NCBI RefSeq assembly: GCF_015767275.1
Contig: NZ_JADWMY010000002.1
Span: 124,001 to 188,000 of the forward strand
DNA length: 64,000 nucleotides
Source: Herbaspirillum sp. AP02
GTDB taxonomy: Bacteria > Pseudomonadota > Gammaproteobacteria > Burkholderiales > Burkholderiaceae_D
Direction of reading: 5' to 3'
The translations under genes were made by a program, and so were the position numbers. Shown here piece by piece: positions 37,845 through 49,628 of this stretch (positions within the stretch are counted from its first letter, which is position 1; the number at the start of each line of letters is the position of its first letter). The notes under the pieces are model-generated. The model had not been told where the DNA came from. It saw only the letters and a list, made by a program, of their open reading frames with translations, and searched no databases.

Positions 37845-38411
37845 TTACTTGCCGGTGGCCGAGGAGGGCGCCACGGGCGAAGCCGGTTTGACGTCGCTGT
37901 CCGCCTTGTCCTTGTCACCGCCGAAGCTGGCCTTGGCGCCGACCTTGGCATCGGTGATCAGGGTCAGGTATTCGCTTTCGGTGGGCAGGTTCTCGCCGCC
38001 TTCGACGTGATCCAGCAGGTCATCCTTGAAGAAGACCGAGACCCGGCTGGTCATGATTTCGCCATTGCCTTTGGCCAGGCGGAAATCATAATCCCAGCGA
38101 TTGGAGTGGAACATGTCGGTCAGCAGCGGCGTGCCCAGCACGAAGCGCACCTGGTCGCGGGTCAGGCCGGGGCGCAGTTGCGCCACCATTTCCTTGGAGA
38201 CGAAATTGCCTTGCTGGATGTCGATGCGATAGGGCTTGAGGAAGCCGAACAGGCTGTTGCTCTTGCCGGTCACCTTCACGCCCGAGGTGTCGGTCGGGGC
38301 CGCCTGCTCGGGCGACTTGGTCGAGGAACAGCCAGCCAGCAGGGCCAGCGCCGCGACGACGCCGATTGCGGCGGTTTGATGACGGGACTTCATTCGGGAA
38401 AGCATGCGCAT
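37845..38411 (-). CDS. bamE: outer membrane assembly lipoprotein BamE (SmpA/OmlA)
   Basis: Lipoprotein of 188 residues, part of the BAM complex that folds outer-membrane proteins. The lipobox is LLAGC, followed by the SmpA/OmlA domain (GNFVSKEMVAQLRPGLTRDQ, VRFVLGTPLLTDMFHSNRWD). The C-terminal 35 residues are a Lys/Asp/Ser/Pro-rich extension. Start could be 38411 or the ATG at 38393. It diverges from fur, the usual arrangement in the group. Confidence 0.95.
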   Translation of the reverse strand: MRMLSRMKSRHQTAAIGVVAALALLAGCSSTKSPEQAAPTDTSGVKVTGKSNSLFGFLKPYRIDIQQGNFVSKEMVAQLRPGLTRDQVRFVLGTPLLTDMFHSNRWDYDFRLAKGNGEIMTSRVSVFFKDDLLDHVEGGENLPTESEYLTLITDAKVGAKASFGGDKDKADSDVKPASPVAPSSATGK

Positions 38412-38603
38412 AAAGTTTTCAACCGGGTTGAGCCATGAGCCTAAAGCGCTATATGATAAGCTAGAACTTACTTCTTAAATAGGCATGAGTGCGTTCCGGG
38501 CGTAAAAGGCTGTCCCACCAGCCCGGCCGGAGCGGTCCCCAGGCCCTCCCAGCGGACCAGCGCGCCTGTTTGAGACCAGTAAAAACCGGGAACCCACTCT
38601 ACC

Positions 38604-39029
38604 ATGCCGAACAATCCATCCGAACTGAAGGCCAGCGGCCTGAAGGCCACGCTGCCTCGCCTGAAGATCCTGGAAATCTTCCAGAACACCTCAGTGCGCC
38701 ACCTGAGCGCCGAAGACGTCTACAAACAATTGCTGTCCGACAATCTGGACGTGGGCCTGGCCACCGTCTACCGCGTGCTGACCCAGTTCGAGCAGGCCGG
38801 CCTGCTCCAGCGCAATCACTTCGAGACCGGCAAGGCCGTCTTCGAGCTGAACGAAGGTTCGCACCATGACCATCTGGTCTGTCTGGACTGCGGCAAGGTC
38901 GAGGAATTTTTCGATGCCGAGATCGAGAAGCGTCAGCTCAAGATTGCCCAGGAACATGGTTTCGAAATCGCCGACCACGCCCTGGCGCTGTATGGACATT
39001 GCAAGAACTGCAAGAAGCTGAAGAAGTAA
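38604..39029 (+). CDS. fur: ferric uptake regulator
   Basis: Regulator of 141 residues. The N-terminal winged helix includes [20 protein letters not shown] and [18 protein letters not shown]. The C-terminal dimer domain holds the metal ligands ([25 protein letters not shown]). It represses iron-uptake genes when iron is sufficient. It diverges from bamE across 192 bp with no other gene; I did not see a convincing Fur box there. Confidence 0.97.
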   Translation: MPNNPSELKASGLKATLPRLKILEIFQNTSVRHLSAEDVYKQLLSDNLDVGLATVYRVLTQFEQAGLLQRNHFETGKAVFELNEGSHHDHLVCLDCGKVEEFFDAEIEKRQLKIAQEHGFEIADHALALYGHCKNCKKLKK

Positions 39030-39109
39030 TCAGCCTCCTTCCCTGCACATTTTTTGCGGAGGTAATCCTTTGCAAAGAATATGCAGGGAAAGCGCAGTAG
39101 AAGGGCAGC

Positions 39110-39147
39110 AAAAAAAAGCCACGTGACGACACACGTGGCTTTTTTTC
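39110..39147. terminator. bidirectional terminator between fur and hrcA
   Basis: GCCACGTG, 6-base loop ACGACA, CACGTGGC, with eight A before and eight T after. It can terminate fur rightward and hrcA leftward. Confidence 0.9.
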
Positions 39148-39190
39148 GTTCGTGCTGCACAACCTGGCGCCGGGCGCCGGTAGCGTCCGG

Positions 39191-40219
39191 TCAGTGCTGG
39201 CTCAGCGCGCTGGAGAGCAGCTTGGCGGTGATGTCGACGATGGGGATGACGCGCTCGTAGGCCATGCGGGTCGGGCCGATCACGCCCAGGGTGCCGACGA
39301 TGCGCCCGTTGACTTCATAGGGGGCGGTCACGATGCTCATGTCGTCCATCGGTACCAGTTGCGATTCGCCACCGATGAAGATCTGTACGCCCGTGGCCTT
39401 GCTGGACACATCCAGCAGCTGCAGCAGGCCGGTCTTCTGCTCGAACATGTCGAACAGGCGACGCAACGAATTCATGTTGGAGGACAGGTCGGTCACCGAC
39501 AGCAGGTTGCGCTCGCCGGAGATGACCACGTTGTTGTCGGCTTCCTCGCTCATGGCGTCGCTGCCGGCTTCCACGGCGGCCTGCATGAGCACGGTCATGT
39601 CATCGCGCAACTGGCGCAGCTCGCCTTGCAGACGCAGGCGCACCTGGTCGAAGGACTGGCCGGCGTAATGCTGGTTGATGTAGTTGGCGGCCTGGATCAG
39701 CTGGCTGGGGGTGTAATCGACCTCGGTGAGCAGCATGCGGTTTTGTACATCGCCGCCCTGGTCCACGATCACCAGCAGGATGCGCTTTTCCGACAGCCGC
39801 AGGAATTCGATCTGCTGGAACGCCGATTCGCGCTTGGGCGTCATCACCACCCCGGCAAACTGCGACAGCGAAGACAGTACCTGGGCGGCATTGGTGATGA
39901 TCTTCTGCGGCGAGGCGCTGTGCTGCAGGCGGGCCTGCAAGCGGCCTTCCAGCGCGCTTTCGTCGATCGCCTCGACGGTCAGGAGGGTATCGACGAACAT
40001 GCGGTAGCCGCGCGGCGTCGGCACCCGTCCGGCCGAGGTGTGCGGACTGGCGACGAAGCCCATCTCTTCCAGATCGGCCATGATGTTGCGGATGGTCGCC
40101 GGCGACAGTTCCAGTCCGGACAGTTTCGACAGGGCGCGCGAGCCCACCGGCTGGCCGTCGGCGATGTACCGTTCGACCAGGGCCTTCAGGAGTGTGCGGG
40201 CGCGGTTATCGAGTTGCAT
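39191..40219 (-). CDS. hrcA: heat-inducible transcription repressor HrcA
   Basis: Repressor of 342 residues with N-terminal winged helix ([40 protein letters not shown]) and a GAF-like dimerisation region with an inserted domain. In betaproteobacteria HrcA binds CIRCE elements, usually at groESL, alongside sigma-32. I saw no CIRCE element upstream of hrcA, grpE, dnaK or dnaJ here, so its targets are probably outside the window. Confidence 0.96.
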   Translation of the reverse strand: MQLDNRARTLLKALVERYIADGQPVGSRALSKLSGLELSPATIRNIMADLEEMGFVASPHTSAGRVPTPRGYRMFVDTLLTVEAIDESALEGRLQARLQHSASPQKIITNAAQVLSSLSQFAGVVMTPKRESAFQQIEFLRLSEKRILLVIVDQGGDVQNRMLLTEVDYTPSQLIQAANYINQHYAGQSFDQVRLRLQGELRQLRDDMTVLMQAAVEAGSDAMSEEADNNVVISGERNLLSVTDLSSNMNSLRRLFDMFEQKTGLLQLLDVSSKATGVQIFIGGESQLVPMDDMSIVTAPYEVNGRIVGTLGVIGPTRMAYERVIPIVDITAKLLSSALSQH

Positions 40220-40297
40220 GATGCGTATTCTAGCGGCTTATGATGCAAAGAGTGACAGCTACATGACGGCTGATGTGAATTGGTGCCAGCCGGAGCT

Positions 40298-41014
40298 TCA
40301 GGCCTGCGCCGCCAGCCAGTCGTGCAGCTCGTGCAGATCGCGGCAGATGGCATCGGGGTAGATGCCATCGGGCAGCGTCCGCGCAAAGCGGTTCATCCAC
40401 ACTGCGCGCAGGCCGGCCTGCTGCGCGCCCTGCACATCCAGCAGGGGATCGTCGCCGACATAGACCGTGGCGCCGGGGGCCACCTGCAGCGCTTCGCAGG
40501 CGGCATGGAAGATCGCCGGATCGGGCTTGGCGCGCCCGAAGCGGTGGGCCGCGATGGAGACGCCGAAGTGGCCGGCCAGTCCGATGCGTTCCAGGTCGGC
40601 GAAGCCATTGGAGACCGAGCCCAGCGTCAGCCTGCCTTTCAGGCGCTGCAGTGCCGGTTCCACATCGTCGAACAGCGCGACCGTGCTGCGCGCCTCCGAG
40701 AACAGGGCCATGGCCGGATCGACCAGGGCCAGATCCACGTCGTGTTCGCCGAAGACCTCGGTGAGTGCGGTATGGCGCAACTTCCAGAGGTCGATGCGGT
40801 AGACGGGATCGGTCTGCATCAGGGCCATGCGACGCTCGCGCAGGCTGGTCACGGTATGCGCGGCGGCTACGGCCGGCGCGTGTTCGCGCAGCCAGTCGTA
40901 GAGCAGGCCTTCGGCGCGCACGAGTACCGGTTCGATGGCCCACAGGGTGTCGTCGAGGTCGAACAGGACGGCTTCGATGGGCGGGGGAGGCAGGGTGGAA
41001 GCGCTTGGTTTCAT
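40298..41014 (-). CDS. HAD-superfamily hydrolase
   Basis: Protein of 238 residues. Motif I is [11 protein letters not shown] with the nucleophilic Asp, motif II SVSNGF, and motif [25 protein letters not shown]. The cap is alpha-helical (subclass IA), as in phosphoglycolate or pyrimidine 5'-phosphatases. Substrate unknown. It diverges from nadK with only 36 bases between the start codons. Confidence 0.9.
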   Translation of the reverse strand: MKPSASTLPPPPIEAVLFDLDDTLWAIEPVLVRAEGLLYDWLREHAPAVAAAHTVTSLRERRMALMQTDPVYRIDLWKLRHTALTEVFGEHDVDLALVDPAMALFSEARSTVALFDDVEPALQRLKGRLTLGSVSNGFADLERIGLAGHFGVSIAAHRFGRAKPDPAIFHAACEALQVAPGATVYVGDDPLLDVQGAQQAGLRAVWMNRFARTLPDGIYPDAICRDLHELHDWLAAQA

Positions 41015-41050
41015 TACAATGTCATCTCAAATTATGGTCTAATCCGCAGC

Positions 41051-41968
41051 ATGTGGCCCATCAAATTACCCGTTCAGGCAGCCGTACCCAAAACCGTCGC
41101 CATCGTCGGCAAGTACCAGGCCGTCGGCATCGCGCAGATCTTGTCGGACATCGCCGTGTTCCTGGAGTCGCACGGCCACACCGTGGTCTTCGAGACCGAG
41201 ACCGCCGAGAACATCGCGCTGCAAGGTTACGACAGCATGACCCCCGAGCAGATCGGCCATCATGCGGACGTGGCCATCGTGGTCGGCGGCGACGGCACCA
41301 TGCTGGGCATCGCGCGCCAGCTGGCACCGTACAACGTACCGCTGATCGGCATCAATCAGGGACGCCTGGGCTTCATCACCGACATCGCGCAAGACCGCAT
41401 GATACCGGCTCTGGCCGAAATGCTGGAAGGCAATGTCGAGGCCGAGTCGCGCTCGCTGCTGGAAGCACGGGTCTATCGCGAGGGCGGTGAGATCTTCCGC
41501 GCCCTGGCCCTGAACGATGTGGTGGTGGCGCGGGGTTCCACCTCTGGCATGGTCGAGCTGCGGGTCGAGGTCGATGGCCGCTTCATGTACAACCAGCGCT
41601 CCGACGGCCTGATCGTGGCGACTCCGACGGGCTCGACCGCCTATGCGCTCTCGGCCGGTGGACCCATCCTGCACCCCAGCCTGCATGGCATCGTGATGGT
41701 GCCGATCTCGCCGCATTCGCTGTCCAATCGCCCGATCACGCTGTCGGATTCCTGCGAGATCGTGATCCAGGTGGTCTCCGGGCGCGAGGTCAGCGCCAAC
41801 TTCGACATGCAGTCGCTCACCAGCGTGCTGCATGGCGACCGCATCGTGATCCGCCGTTCGGCGCACAAGATCACCTTCCTGCATCCCCAGGGCTGGAGCT
41901 ATTTCGACACCCTGCGCGAGAAGCTGCACTGGAATGAATACCCCTCGATAGAAGGCCGATTACAATAA
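41051..41968 (+). CDS. nadK: NAD kinase
   Basis: Enzyme of 305 residues that phosphorylates NAD to NADP. It has the invariant GGDGTML, the LALNDVVV region corresponding to the NE/D motif, and [14 protein letters not shown]. The start at 41051 lies only 36 bases from the divergent HAD gene. No clear ribosome site precedes it, and a -10-like TCTAAT lies about 10 bases upstream, so the mRNA may have a very short leader. Confidence 0.95.
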   Translation: MWPIKLPVQAAVPKTVAIVGKYQAVGIAQILSDIAVFLESHGHTVVFETETAENIALQGYDSMTPEQIGHHADVAIVVGGDGTMLGIARQLAPYNVPLIGINQGRLGFITDIAQDRMIPALAEMLEGNVEAESRSLLEARVYREGGEIFRALALNDVVVARGSTSGMVELRVEVDGRFMYNQRSDGLIVATPTGSTAYALSAGGPILHPSLHGIVMVPISPHSLSNRPITLSDSCEIVIQVVSGREVSANFDMQSLTSVLHGDRIVIRRSAHKITFLHPQGWSYFDTLREKLHWNEYPSIEGRLQ

Positions 41969-42036
41969 GCGCGGCCGGCGCACGCCGGCTTGCTCCATTC
42001 TTCTGGCCTGTCCGTCCAACCCGCTGCGAGACCACC

Positions 42037-43683
42037 ATGCTGCGTACCTTAACGATCCGCGACTTTGTGATTGTCGATGCCATCGAGCTCGAATTCGCGC
42101 GCGGATTTTCCGTCTTCACCGGCGAAACCGGCGCCGGCAAATCCATCCTGATCGATGCCCTGGCGCTCGCCCTGGGCGGGCGCGGTGACCCCAGCGTGGT
42201 GCGCGAGGGTGCGCCCAAGGCCGATGTCAGCGCCGATTTCACCGCCACGCCCGAGGTCCAGGCCTGGCTGGAAGAGCATGAGTTCGCCGACGAGCACGGT
42301 GGCGTGCTGCTGCGCCGGGTGATCGACAATGCCGGCCGCAGCAAGGCCTACATCAATGGCAGCGCCGCCACCGCTGGCCAATTGCGCGAGGTCGGCGAAA
42401 TGCTGGTCGATATCCACGGCCAGCATGCGCACCAGTCGCTGATGAAGGCCGATGCCCAGCGCCAGTTGCTGGATAGCCAGGCCGGCCTGCTGGAGCAGGC
42501 GCGTGAAGTTGCCGCTGCCCATCGCACCTGGCGTGCGCTGGCACGGCAACGCGAGCAGTTCGAGCTGGATGCCCGCAATGTGCTGCTGGAGCGCGAGCGG
42601 CTGGAGTGGCAGGTGGCGGAGTTGCAGAAACTGGCCGTCAAGCCCGGCGAGTGGGCCGACATCAGCACCGAGCATAGCCGCCTGTCGCATGCGGCAGCGC
42701 TGATCGGCGGTGCGCAGGAAGCGCTGGGCGTGATCTCCGAATCGGAGTCGCCGATCCTCTCGCAACTGTCCTCGATCACGCAGAAGCTGGGCAAGCTGGT
42801 GGATGTCGATACCGCCCTCAAGCCCGTGCTCGATGCCCTGGAGCCGGCGCAGATCCAGCTGCAGGAAGCCGTGTATGCGCTCAATGATTACCTGGGGCGG
42901 GTAGAGCTCGATCCAGCCCGCCTGCTGGAAGTGGAAGAGCGTCTGGAGGCGATTCATTCCAGCGCCCGCAAATTCCATGTGCAGCCCGATGAATTGCCCG
43001 AGGAATATCGCAAGCTCTCCGAACAGTTGAAACAACTGGCCGATGCTAGCGACCTCGACGCCCTGCGCGCCCAGGAAGACAAGCTGCAAGCCGCCTACCT
43101 GGCCCTGGCGCAGAAATTGTCCAAGGCGCGTGCCAAGGCAGCCGCCGCATTGGGCGAGGCCGTCACTGCGGCCATGCAAGACCTGTCAATGGCTGGTGGT
43201 CGTTTCGAGATCGCCCTCAACGTCGGCGAGCCGGCCGCGTATGGCCTGGAACAGGTGGAATTTCTGGTCGCCGGTCACGCCGGAGTGGCACCGCGTCCGT
43301 TGGCGAAGGTGGCCTCGGGGGGGGAACTGGCGCGTATCTCGCTGGCCATCTCGGTGATCGCTTCGGCCGCCACCAGCGTGCCGACCCTGATCTTCGACGA
43401 AGTCGACAGCGGTATCGGCGGCGCCGTGGCCGAGGTCGTGGGACGCCTGTTGAAGCGCCTGGGACAGGAACGCCAGGTGCTGTGCGTGACCCACTTGCCA
43501 CAGGTTGCCAGCCAGGCCAACCAGCATTACCAGGTCAAGAAGCGCAGCGAGGGCGGCAAGACCCTGTCCGACATCGACGGCCTGGATGCCAAGGCCCGTG
43601 TCGAGGAAATTGCGCGCATGCTGGGCGGCCTGGAAATTACCGCCACCACGCGCAAGCACGCGCGCGAACTGCTGGCGTCCTGA
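42037..43683 (+). CDS. recN: DNA repair protein RecN
   Basis: SMC-like ATPase of 548 residues used in double-strand break repair. Walker A is TGETGAGKSILIDA, a long coiled coil spans about residues 150-370, and the C-terminal head has KVASGGELARISLAISV and LIFDEVDSGIGG. It follows nadK by 68 bases, the common proteobacterial pairing. Confidence 0.97.
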   Translation: MLRTLTIRDFVIVDAIELEFARGFSVFTGETGAGKSILIDALALALGGRGDPSVVREGAPKADVSADFTATPEVQAWLEEHEFADEHGGVLLRRVIDNAGRSKAYINGSAATAGQLREVGEMLVDIHGQHAHQSLMKADAQRQLLDSQAGLLEQAREVAAAHRTWRALARQREQFELDARNVLLERERLEWQVAELQKLAVKPGEWADISTEHSRLSHAAALIGGAQEALGVISESESPILSQLSSITQKLGKLVDVDTALKPVLDALEPAQIQLQEAVYALNDYLGRVELDPARLLEVEERLEAIHSSARKFHVQPDELPEEYRKLSEQLKQLADASDLDALRAQEDKLQAAYLALAQKLSKARAKAAAALGEAVTAAMQDLSMAGGRFEIALNVGEPAAYGLEQVEFLVAGHAGVAPRPLAKVASGGELARISLAISVIASAATSVPTLIFDEVDSGIGGAVAEVVGRLLKRLGQERQVLCVTHLPQVASQANQHYQVKKRSEGGKTLSDIDGLDAKARVEEIARMLGGLEITATTRKHARELLAS

Positions 43684-43736
43684 ACCCTGATCCCTGATCG
43701 TCCGCGATCACAACAAGAACATCCAACGAAGCGACC

Positions 43737-44846
43737 ATGGCCTTCCGCAAAGAACCTCCCCACACCCATGGCAACCCGGCCTCCACCGCCGTGGTGCTGG
43801 TCAACCTCGGCACACCCGATGCGCCGGATGCCTCGTCGCTGCGCCGCTACCTCAGGCAGTTCCTGTCAGACCCGCGGGTGGTGGAAATCCCGCGGGCGAT
43901 CTGGTGGTTCATCCTCAATGGCATCATTCTGCCGTTCCGCTCTTCCAAGTCGGCCGCAAAGTACGCCAGCATCTGGACCGCGGAGGGCTCGCCGTTGCGC
44001 GTGCATACGCAGCGCCAGGCCGCTGCGCTGGCCACACAGCTGGCTGCGCGCGGCCATCATCAATTGCAGGTGACGTATGCGATGCGCTATGGCACGCCCT
44101 CGCTGCCGCAGGTGCTGGACCAGCTGAAGGAACAGGGATGCACCCGCATCCTGGTGCTGCCGGCCTATCCGCAATATTCCGGGACGACTACGGCCTCCAT
44201 CTTCGATGCGGTGTTCGAGCACTACCGCCAGGTGCGCAACATCCCCGAGCTGCGCCTGATCCGCAACTATCACGATCAGGACGCTTACATCCAGGCCCTG
44301 CGCCAGTCGGTGCTGGATCATTGGGAACTCAATGGCCGCCCCGACAAGCTGGTGATGAGTTTCCACGGCGTCCCCAAGCGCACGTTGCTGCTGGGCGATC
44401 CTTATCATTGCGAGTGCTACAAGACGGCGCGCCTGCTGGCGGAGTCGCTGGGGCTGTCGGAGGATCAATATCTGGTCACCTTCCAGTCGCGCTTCGGCAA
44501 GGCGGAATGGCTGCAGCCGTATACCGCTCCGACCTTGCAGGAACTGGGGCGCCAGGGCGTACGCCGGGTCGATGTGATGTGCCCCGGTTTCACCAGCGAC
44601 TGCCTGGAAACCCTGGAAGAGATCGCCATGGAGGTCAAGCATGACTTCCTGCAGGCCGGCGGCAAGGAGTTTCACTTCATCCCCTGCCTGAATGAAACCC
44701 CCGCCTGGATCGGTGGCATGGTGGAGATCGTCGAGCAGCACTTGGCCGGCTGGCCCACCATGAGCAATGCTGCTGCCCGCGACGAGGCTGTCCGGCAAGC
44801 GGGCATCGCCGTCGAACGCGCCAAGGCCCTGGGGGCCCCTCAATAA
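43737..44846 (+). CDS. hemH: ferrochelatase
   Basis: Enzyme of 369 residues that inserts iron into protoporphyrin IX, the last step of haem synthesis. It has the metal/porphyrin His in [12 protein letters not shown], then [17 protein letters not shown] and [18 protein letters not shown]. It follows recN by 53 bases. HemJ, which makes its substrate, is also in the window. Confidence 0.96.
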   Translation: MAFRKEPPHTHGNPASTAVVLVNLGTPDAPDASSLRRYLRQFLSDPRVVEIPRAIWWFILNGIILPFRSSKSAAKYASIWTAEGSPLRVHTQRQAAALATQLAARGHHQLQVTYAMRYGTPSLPQVLDQLKEQGCTRILVLPAYPQYSGTTTASIFDAVFEHYRQVRNIPELRLIRNYHDQDAYIQALRQSVLDHWELNGRPDKLVMSFHGVPKRTLLLGDPYHCECYKTARLLAESLGLSEDQYLVTFQSRFGKAEWLQPYTAPTLQELGRQGVRRVDVMCPGFTSDCLETLEEIAMEVKHDFLQAGGKEFHFIPCLNETPAWIGGMVEIVEQHLAGWPTMSNAAARDEAVRQAGIAVERAKALGAPQ

Positions 44847-45061
44847 TTCATTTCCAAAGGGCAACAGCAAGTTGCCTCGAACCGACGGAATGCCGCCTCC
44901 GGCCTGCTAGAATACGGACGGGATACGTCGTTGTTGTTGATTTTGCAATTTCCTGGGTGCGCGGACCTGCTCCACAGAAGAACAAAGCAGCCGTTCCGCG
45001 GGTCGCCACAGCTTGCCAGCGGTCGCGACGGCAGACGCAGGATGTCAGCCCGGAGGCCGCC

Positions 45062-45166
45062 TCATAGCGTGAATTCGCCGACCAGATGGGTATAGCTGAT
45101 CCAGGCGGTGGCCAGCAGGCTATAGGCGGCGATGAGGATGGTGGCCGCAATCAGTGGCGGTTTCAT
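45062..45166 (-). CDS. small single-pass membrane peptide (34 residues)
   Basis: Open frame of 34 codons starting MKPPLIAATILIAAYSLLAT, continuing AWISYTHLVGEFTL and stop. One hydrophobic segment fills residues 4-23, with a Lys at position 2 giving an N-in orientation. A good ribosome site, AAGGTGA, lies 4-5 bases before the ATG, and an AT-rich promoter-like stretch follows around 45225-45230. It diverges from grpE. I do not recognise the family; short membrane peptides of this design are often missed in annotation. The rest of the gap to hemH (44847-45061) shows nothing clear. Confidence 0.55.
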   Translation of the reverse strand: MKPPLIAATILIAAYSLLATAWISYTHLVGEFTL

Positions 45167-45262
45167 GATGTCACCTTGTTGATACGATAAGTCCGAGGGG
45201 TAGCCTGCTCTGAGGCTAAATTCATATTAGCCCGGCATCGAGTGAACATGAAGGCCGGTCTG

Positions 45263-45282
45263 GTAACAGCTGTAACAGCTGT
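45263..45282. repeat. tandem 9-bp repeat with palindromic core
   Basis: GTAACAGCT occurs twice in tandem, so the palindrome ACAGCTGT appears at 45266-45273 and 45275-45282. It lies between the divergent small membrane gene and grpE, in position to act as an operator for either. Confidence 0.5.
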
Positions 45283-45352
45283 CCAACGCTCGGGATTTCA
45301 CGCGGCAACGGCAGAATCAGGCAAAAAACCACTCAAAAAAGGCTAAATAGCC

Positions 45353-45380
45353 CTTGAAAATGCAGGGTTATGCCTTACTT
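45353..45380 (+). promoter_or_regulatory. sigma-32-type promoter of grpE
   Basis: CTTGAAA (exact -35) is followed after 13 bases by CCTTACTT, which matches the -10 CCCCATNT at about five positions. The spacing is right for the heat-shock sigma factor. It ends 81 bases before the grpE ATG. Confidence 0.6.
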
Positions 45381-45461
45381 GAGCCGCATCTTGCGCCGGC
45401 GATACAGCACGCAACTTGCCGGATGCACGTCACCAATCGATTCGTTGGAGGTAATTCAGGA

Positions 45462-46022
45462 ATGCAAGACATGGAAAAACAGGAAGCCCAAACCGCCCAG
45501 CAAGATCCGCAGTCGCTTGATGCCGCTGCCGCCAACGCCGCCGAGCAGGCTGCTCCGGCCCAGCCCACGCTGGAAGACAAGCTGGCCGCCGCCGAAGCCC
45601 GTGCTGCCGAGATGCAGGACGCCTTCCTGCGCGCCCGTGCCGAAGGCGAGAACATCCGCCGCCGCGCTCAGGAAGACATCGCCAAGGCGCACAAGTTCGC
45701 CATCGAAGGTTTTGCCGAATCCCTGCTGGCCGTCAAGGACAGCCTGGAAATGGCCCTGAAGATCGAAAACGCCTCGCTGGAATCCCTCAAGGAAGGCGTG
45801 GACATGACCCTGAAGCAACTGACCTCGGCCTTCGAAAAGAACAAGCTGCAGGAAGTCAGCCCGCAAGCCGGCGACAAGCTGGACCCCATGAAGCACCAGG
45901 CCGTCTCGGCCGTGCCGGCCGAGCAGGAAGCCAATACCGTCGTGGCCGTGCTGCAAAAAGGCTATATGATTTCCGAGCGTCTGCTGCGCCCGGCGCTGGT
46001 GACGGTGGCCCAGGGAAAGTAA
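45462..46022 (+). CDS. grpE: nucleotide exchange factor GrpE
   Basis: DnaK co-chaperone of 186 residues that releases ADP from DnaK. The N-terminal 40 residues are Gln/Ala/Glu-rich, followed by the long dimeric coiled coil and the beta domain ([20 protein letters not shown]). The ATG at 45462 follows GGAGG by 10 bases; another ATG nine bases on is possible. Confidence 0.96.
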   Translation: MQDMEKQEAQTAQQDPQSLDAAAANAAEQAAPAQPTLEDKLAAAEARAAEMQDAFLRARAEGENIRRRAQEDIAKAHKFAIEGFAESLLAVKDSLEMALKIENASLESLKEGVDMTLKQLTSAFEKNKLQEVSPQAGDKLDPMKHQAVSAVPAEQEANTVVAVLQKGYMISERLLRPALVTVAQGK

Positions 46023-46089
46023 GTGGACCGGCGTCGAAAGGGGAGCAGCGCCAAAGGCATCATTTTTGCTTGTTCCGGTGGTTTCGACG

Positions 46090-46117
46090 CTTGAAAGTCC
46101 ATCTTTCCTCCACATAT
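46090..46117 (+). promoter_or_regulatory. sigma-32-type promoter of dnaK
   Basis: CTTGAAA, 13-base spacer, CCACATAT: only one defined -10 position departs from CCCCATNT. It lies 60 bases before the dnaK ATG, so dnaK can be heat-induced independently of grpE. Confidence 0.8.
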
Positions 46118-46177
46118 TAAAAACATTCAAAACTACTGTAGCCCGGCATCCAGGGCTGAAAGATCGAAGGAAAAATC

Positions 46178-48124
<1,947 letters not shown>

Positions 48125-48165
48125 TCCGGGACTGACGCCTCGTTTTACCTGACGTCAGCGCTCGC

Positions 48166-48203
48166 GCCCGGGTGCGGTTTTTCCGCAGCCCGGGCGGATT
48201 TTT
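48166..48203 (+). terminator. intrinsic terminator after dnaK
   Basis: GCCCGGGTGCGG pairs with CCGCAGCCCGGGC (one bulged base) around a TTTTT loop, followed by GGATTTTT. It begins 42 bases after the dnaK stop. Confidence 0.8.
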
Positions 48204-48262
48204 AGGAAATCAGCTCCAGCAGCATCCACCCGGCCGGGTTGTCTGATCGGCCAGGCCGGTAC

Positions 48263-48298
48263 GCCGAGTCCGCAGTCAAAAGCTGAACTCGGCTTTTT
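48263..48298 (+). terminator. second terminator-like hairpin before dnaJ
   Basis: GCCGAGT, 17-base loop, ACTCGGC, then five T. It lies 90 bases upstream of the dnaJ ATG. With the previous hairpin it suggests attenuation between dnaK and dnaJ or a separate dnaJ promoter further down; I did not find a clear one. Confidence 0.6.
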
Positions 48299-48388
48299 CA
48301 CATTGTTGGTTTCCGGTCGTGCGTGCGCGGCCGCAGTGCAGGCCATCGCAGCAGCGACGGAACACAATAACAAGGTGGGTTATACAAC

Positions 48389-49519
48389 ATGGCAAAACGC
48401 GATTTTTACGAAGTGCTCGGACTGGCCAAGAACGCCAGCGATGAAGAGATCAAGAAGGCTTATCGCAAGCTGGCGATGAAGTACCATCCTGACCGCAACC
48501 CCGACAGCAAGGGCGCGGAAGACAAGTTCAAGGAGGTCAAGGAAGCCTACGAGATGCTGTCGGACCCGCAGAAGCGCGAGGCCTACGACCGCTACGGACA
48601 CGCCGGTGTCGATCCCAACATGGGCGCGGGCGGCGGTGCCGGTGCCGGCGGCTTTGCCGATGCCTTCGGCGATATCTTCGGCGACATCTTCGGTGGTGGC
48701 GGCGGCGGTCGCGGGCGCAATTCGGGTCCGCAGGTCTATCGCGGCGCCGACCTGCGCTACAACCTGGAAATCACCCTGGAACAAGCGGCCCACGGTTTCG
48801 ATACCACCATCCGCGTGCCTTCCTGGGACCAGTGCGACACCTGCCACGGCAGCGGCGCCAAGCCCGGCACTTCGCCGGTCACTTGCACCACCTGCGGCGG
48901 TCACGGCCAGGTGCGCATGCAACAGGGCTTCTTCAGCATCCAGCAGACCTGCCCCAAGTGCCACGGCAGCGGCAAGATCATTCCTGAACCTTGCCCCACC
49001 TGCGCCGGTGCCGGTCGCATCAAGCGCAACAAGACCCTGGAAGTGAAGATTCCCGAAGGCATCGACGACGGCATGCGCATCCGCTCCTCCGGCAACGGTG
49101 AGCCGGGTGTCAACGGCGGTCCTCCGGGCGACCTGTATGTGGAAATCCACATCAAGCCGCACGACGTATTCCAGCGCGATGGCGACGACCTGCATTGCGA
49201 AATGCCGATCTCGTTTGCCAAGGCAGCCCTGGGTGGCGAGATCGAAGCCCCGACCCTGAACGGCAAGGCATCCTTCTCCATCCCCGAAGGCACCCAGAGC
49301 GGCAAGACCTTCCGTCTGCGCGGCAAGGGGATCAAGGGTGTGCGTTCCGGTTATGCCGGCGACCTGTTCTGCCACGTCGTGGTGGAAACCCCGGTCAAGC
49401 TCACCGAACGCCAGAAGGAACTGCTGCGCGAATTCGAGCAGCTGACCACCGAAGGCGGCGCCAAGCACAGCCCGCAGACCAAGACCTGGAAGGACAAGGT
49501 CAAGGAATTCTTCGAGTAA
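48389..49519 (+). CDS. dnaJ: chaperone DnaJ (Hsp40)
   Basis: DnaK co-chaperone of 376 residues. The J domain has the HPD motif ([12 protein letters not shown]), a Gly/Phe-rich region follows, then four CxxCxGxG zinc repeats ([32 protein letters not shown]) and the C-terminal substrate domains. Full length. Confidence 0.98.
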   Translation: MAKRDFYEVLGLAKNASDEEIKKAYRKLAMKYHPDRNPDSKGAEDKFKEVKEAYEMLSDPQKREAYDRYGHAGVDPNMGAGGGAGAGGFADAFGDIFGDIFGGGGGGRGRNSGPQVYRGADLRYNLEITLEQAAHGFDTTIRVPSWDQCDTCHGSGAKPGTSPVTCTTCGGHGQVRMQQGFFSIQQTCPKCHGSGKIIPEPCPTCAGAGRIKRNKTLEVKIPEGIDDGMRIRSSGNGEPGVNGGPPGDLYVEIHIKPHDVFQRDGDDLHCEMPISFAKAALGGEIEAPTLNGKASFSIPEGTQSGKTFRLRGKGIKGVRSGYAGDLFCHVVVETPVKLTERQKELLREFEQLTTEGGAKHSPQTKTWKDKVKEFFE

Positions 49520-49550
49520 GACCGGAGATCCTTCGCGCAACAGCAGCAAA

Positions 49551-49583
49551 GCAAAACGGCCAGCAGATCGCTGGCCGTTTTGC
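49551..49583. terminator. bidirectional terminator between dnaJ and panB
   Basis: GCAAAACGGCCAGC pairs perfectly with GCTGGCCGTTTTGC around a 5-base loop. The A and T runs inside the stem ends let it serve both dnaJ (rightward) and panB (leftward). Confidence 0.85.
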
Positions 49584-49628
49584 TGTCCGCCTGCGCAATG
49601 CAGCAGGCGGTTGATGCCCCAGGCAGTT

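Noticed and set aside
38412-38603. Possible Fur box between bamE and fur
   Set aside because: AT-rich sequence is present but nothing close to the 19-bp Fur consensus.
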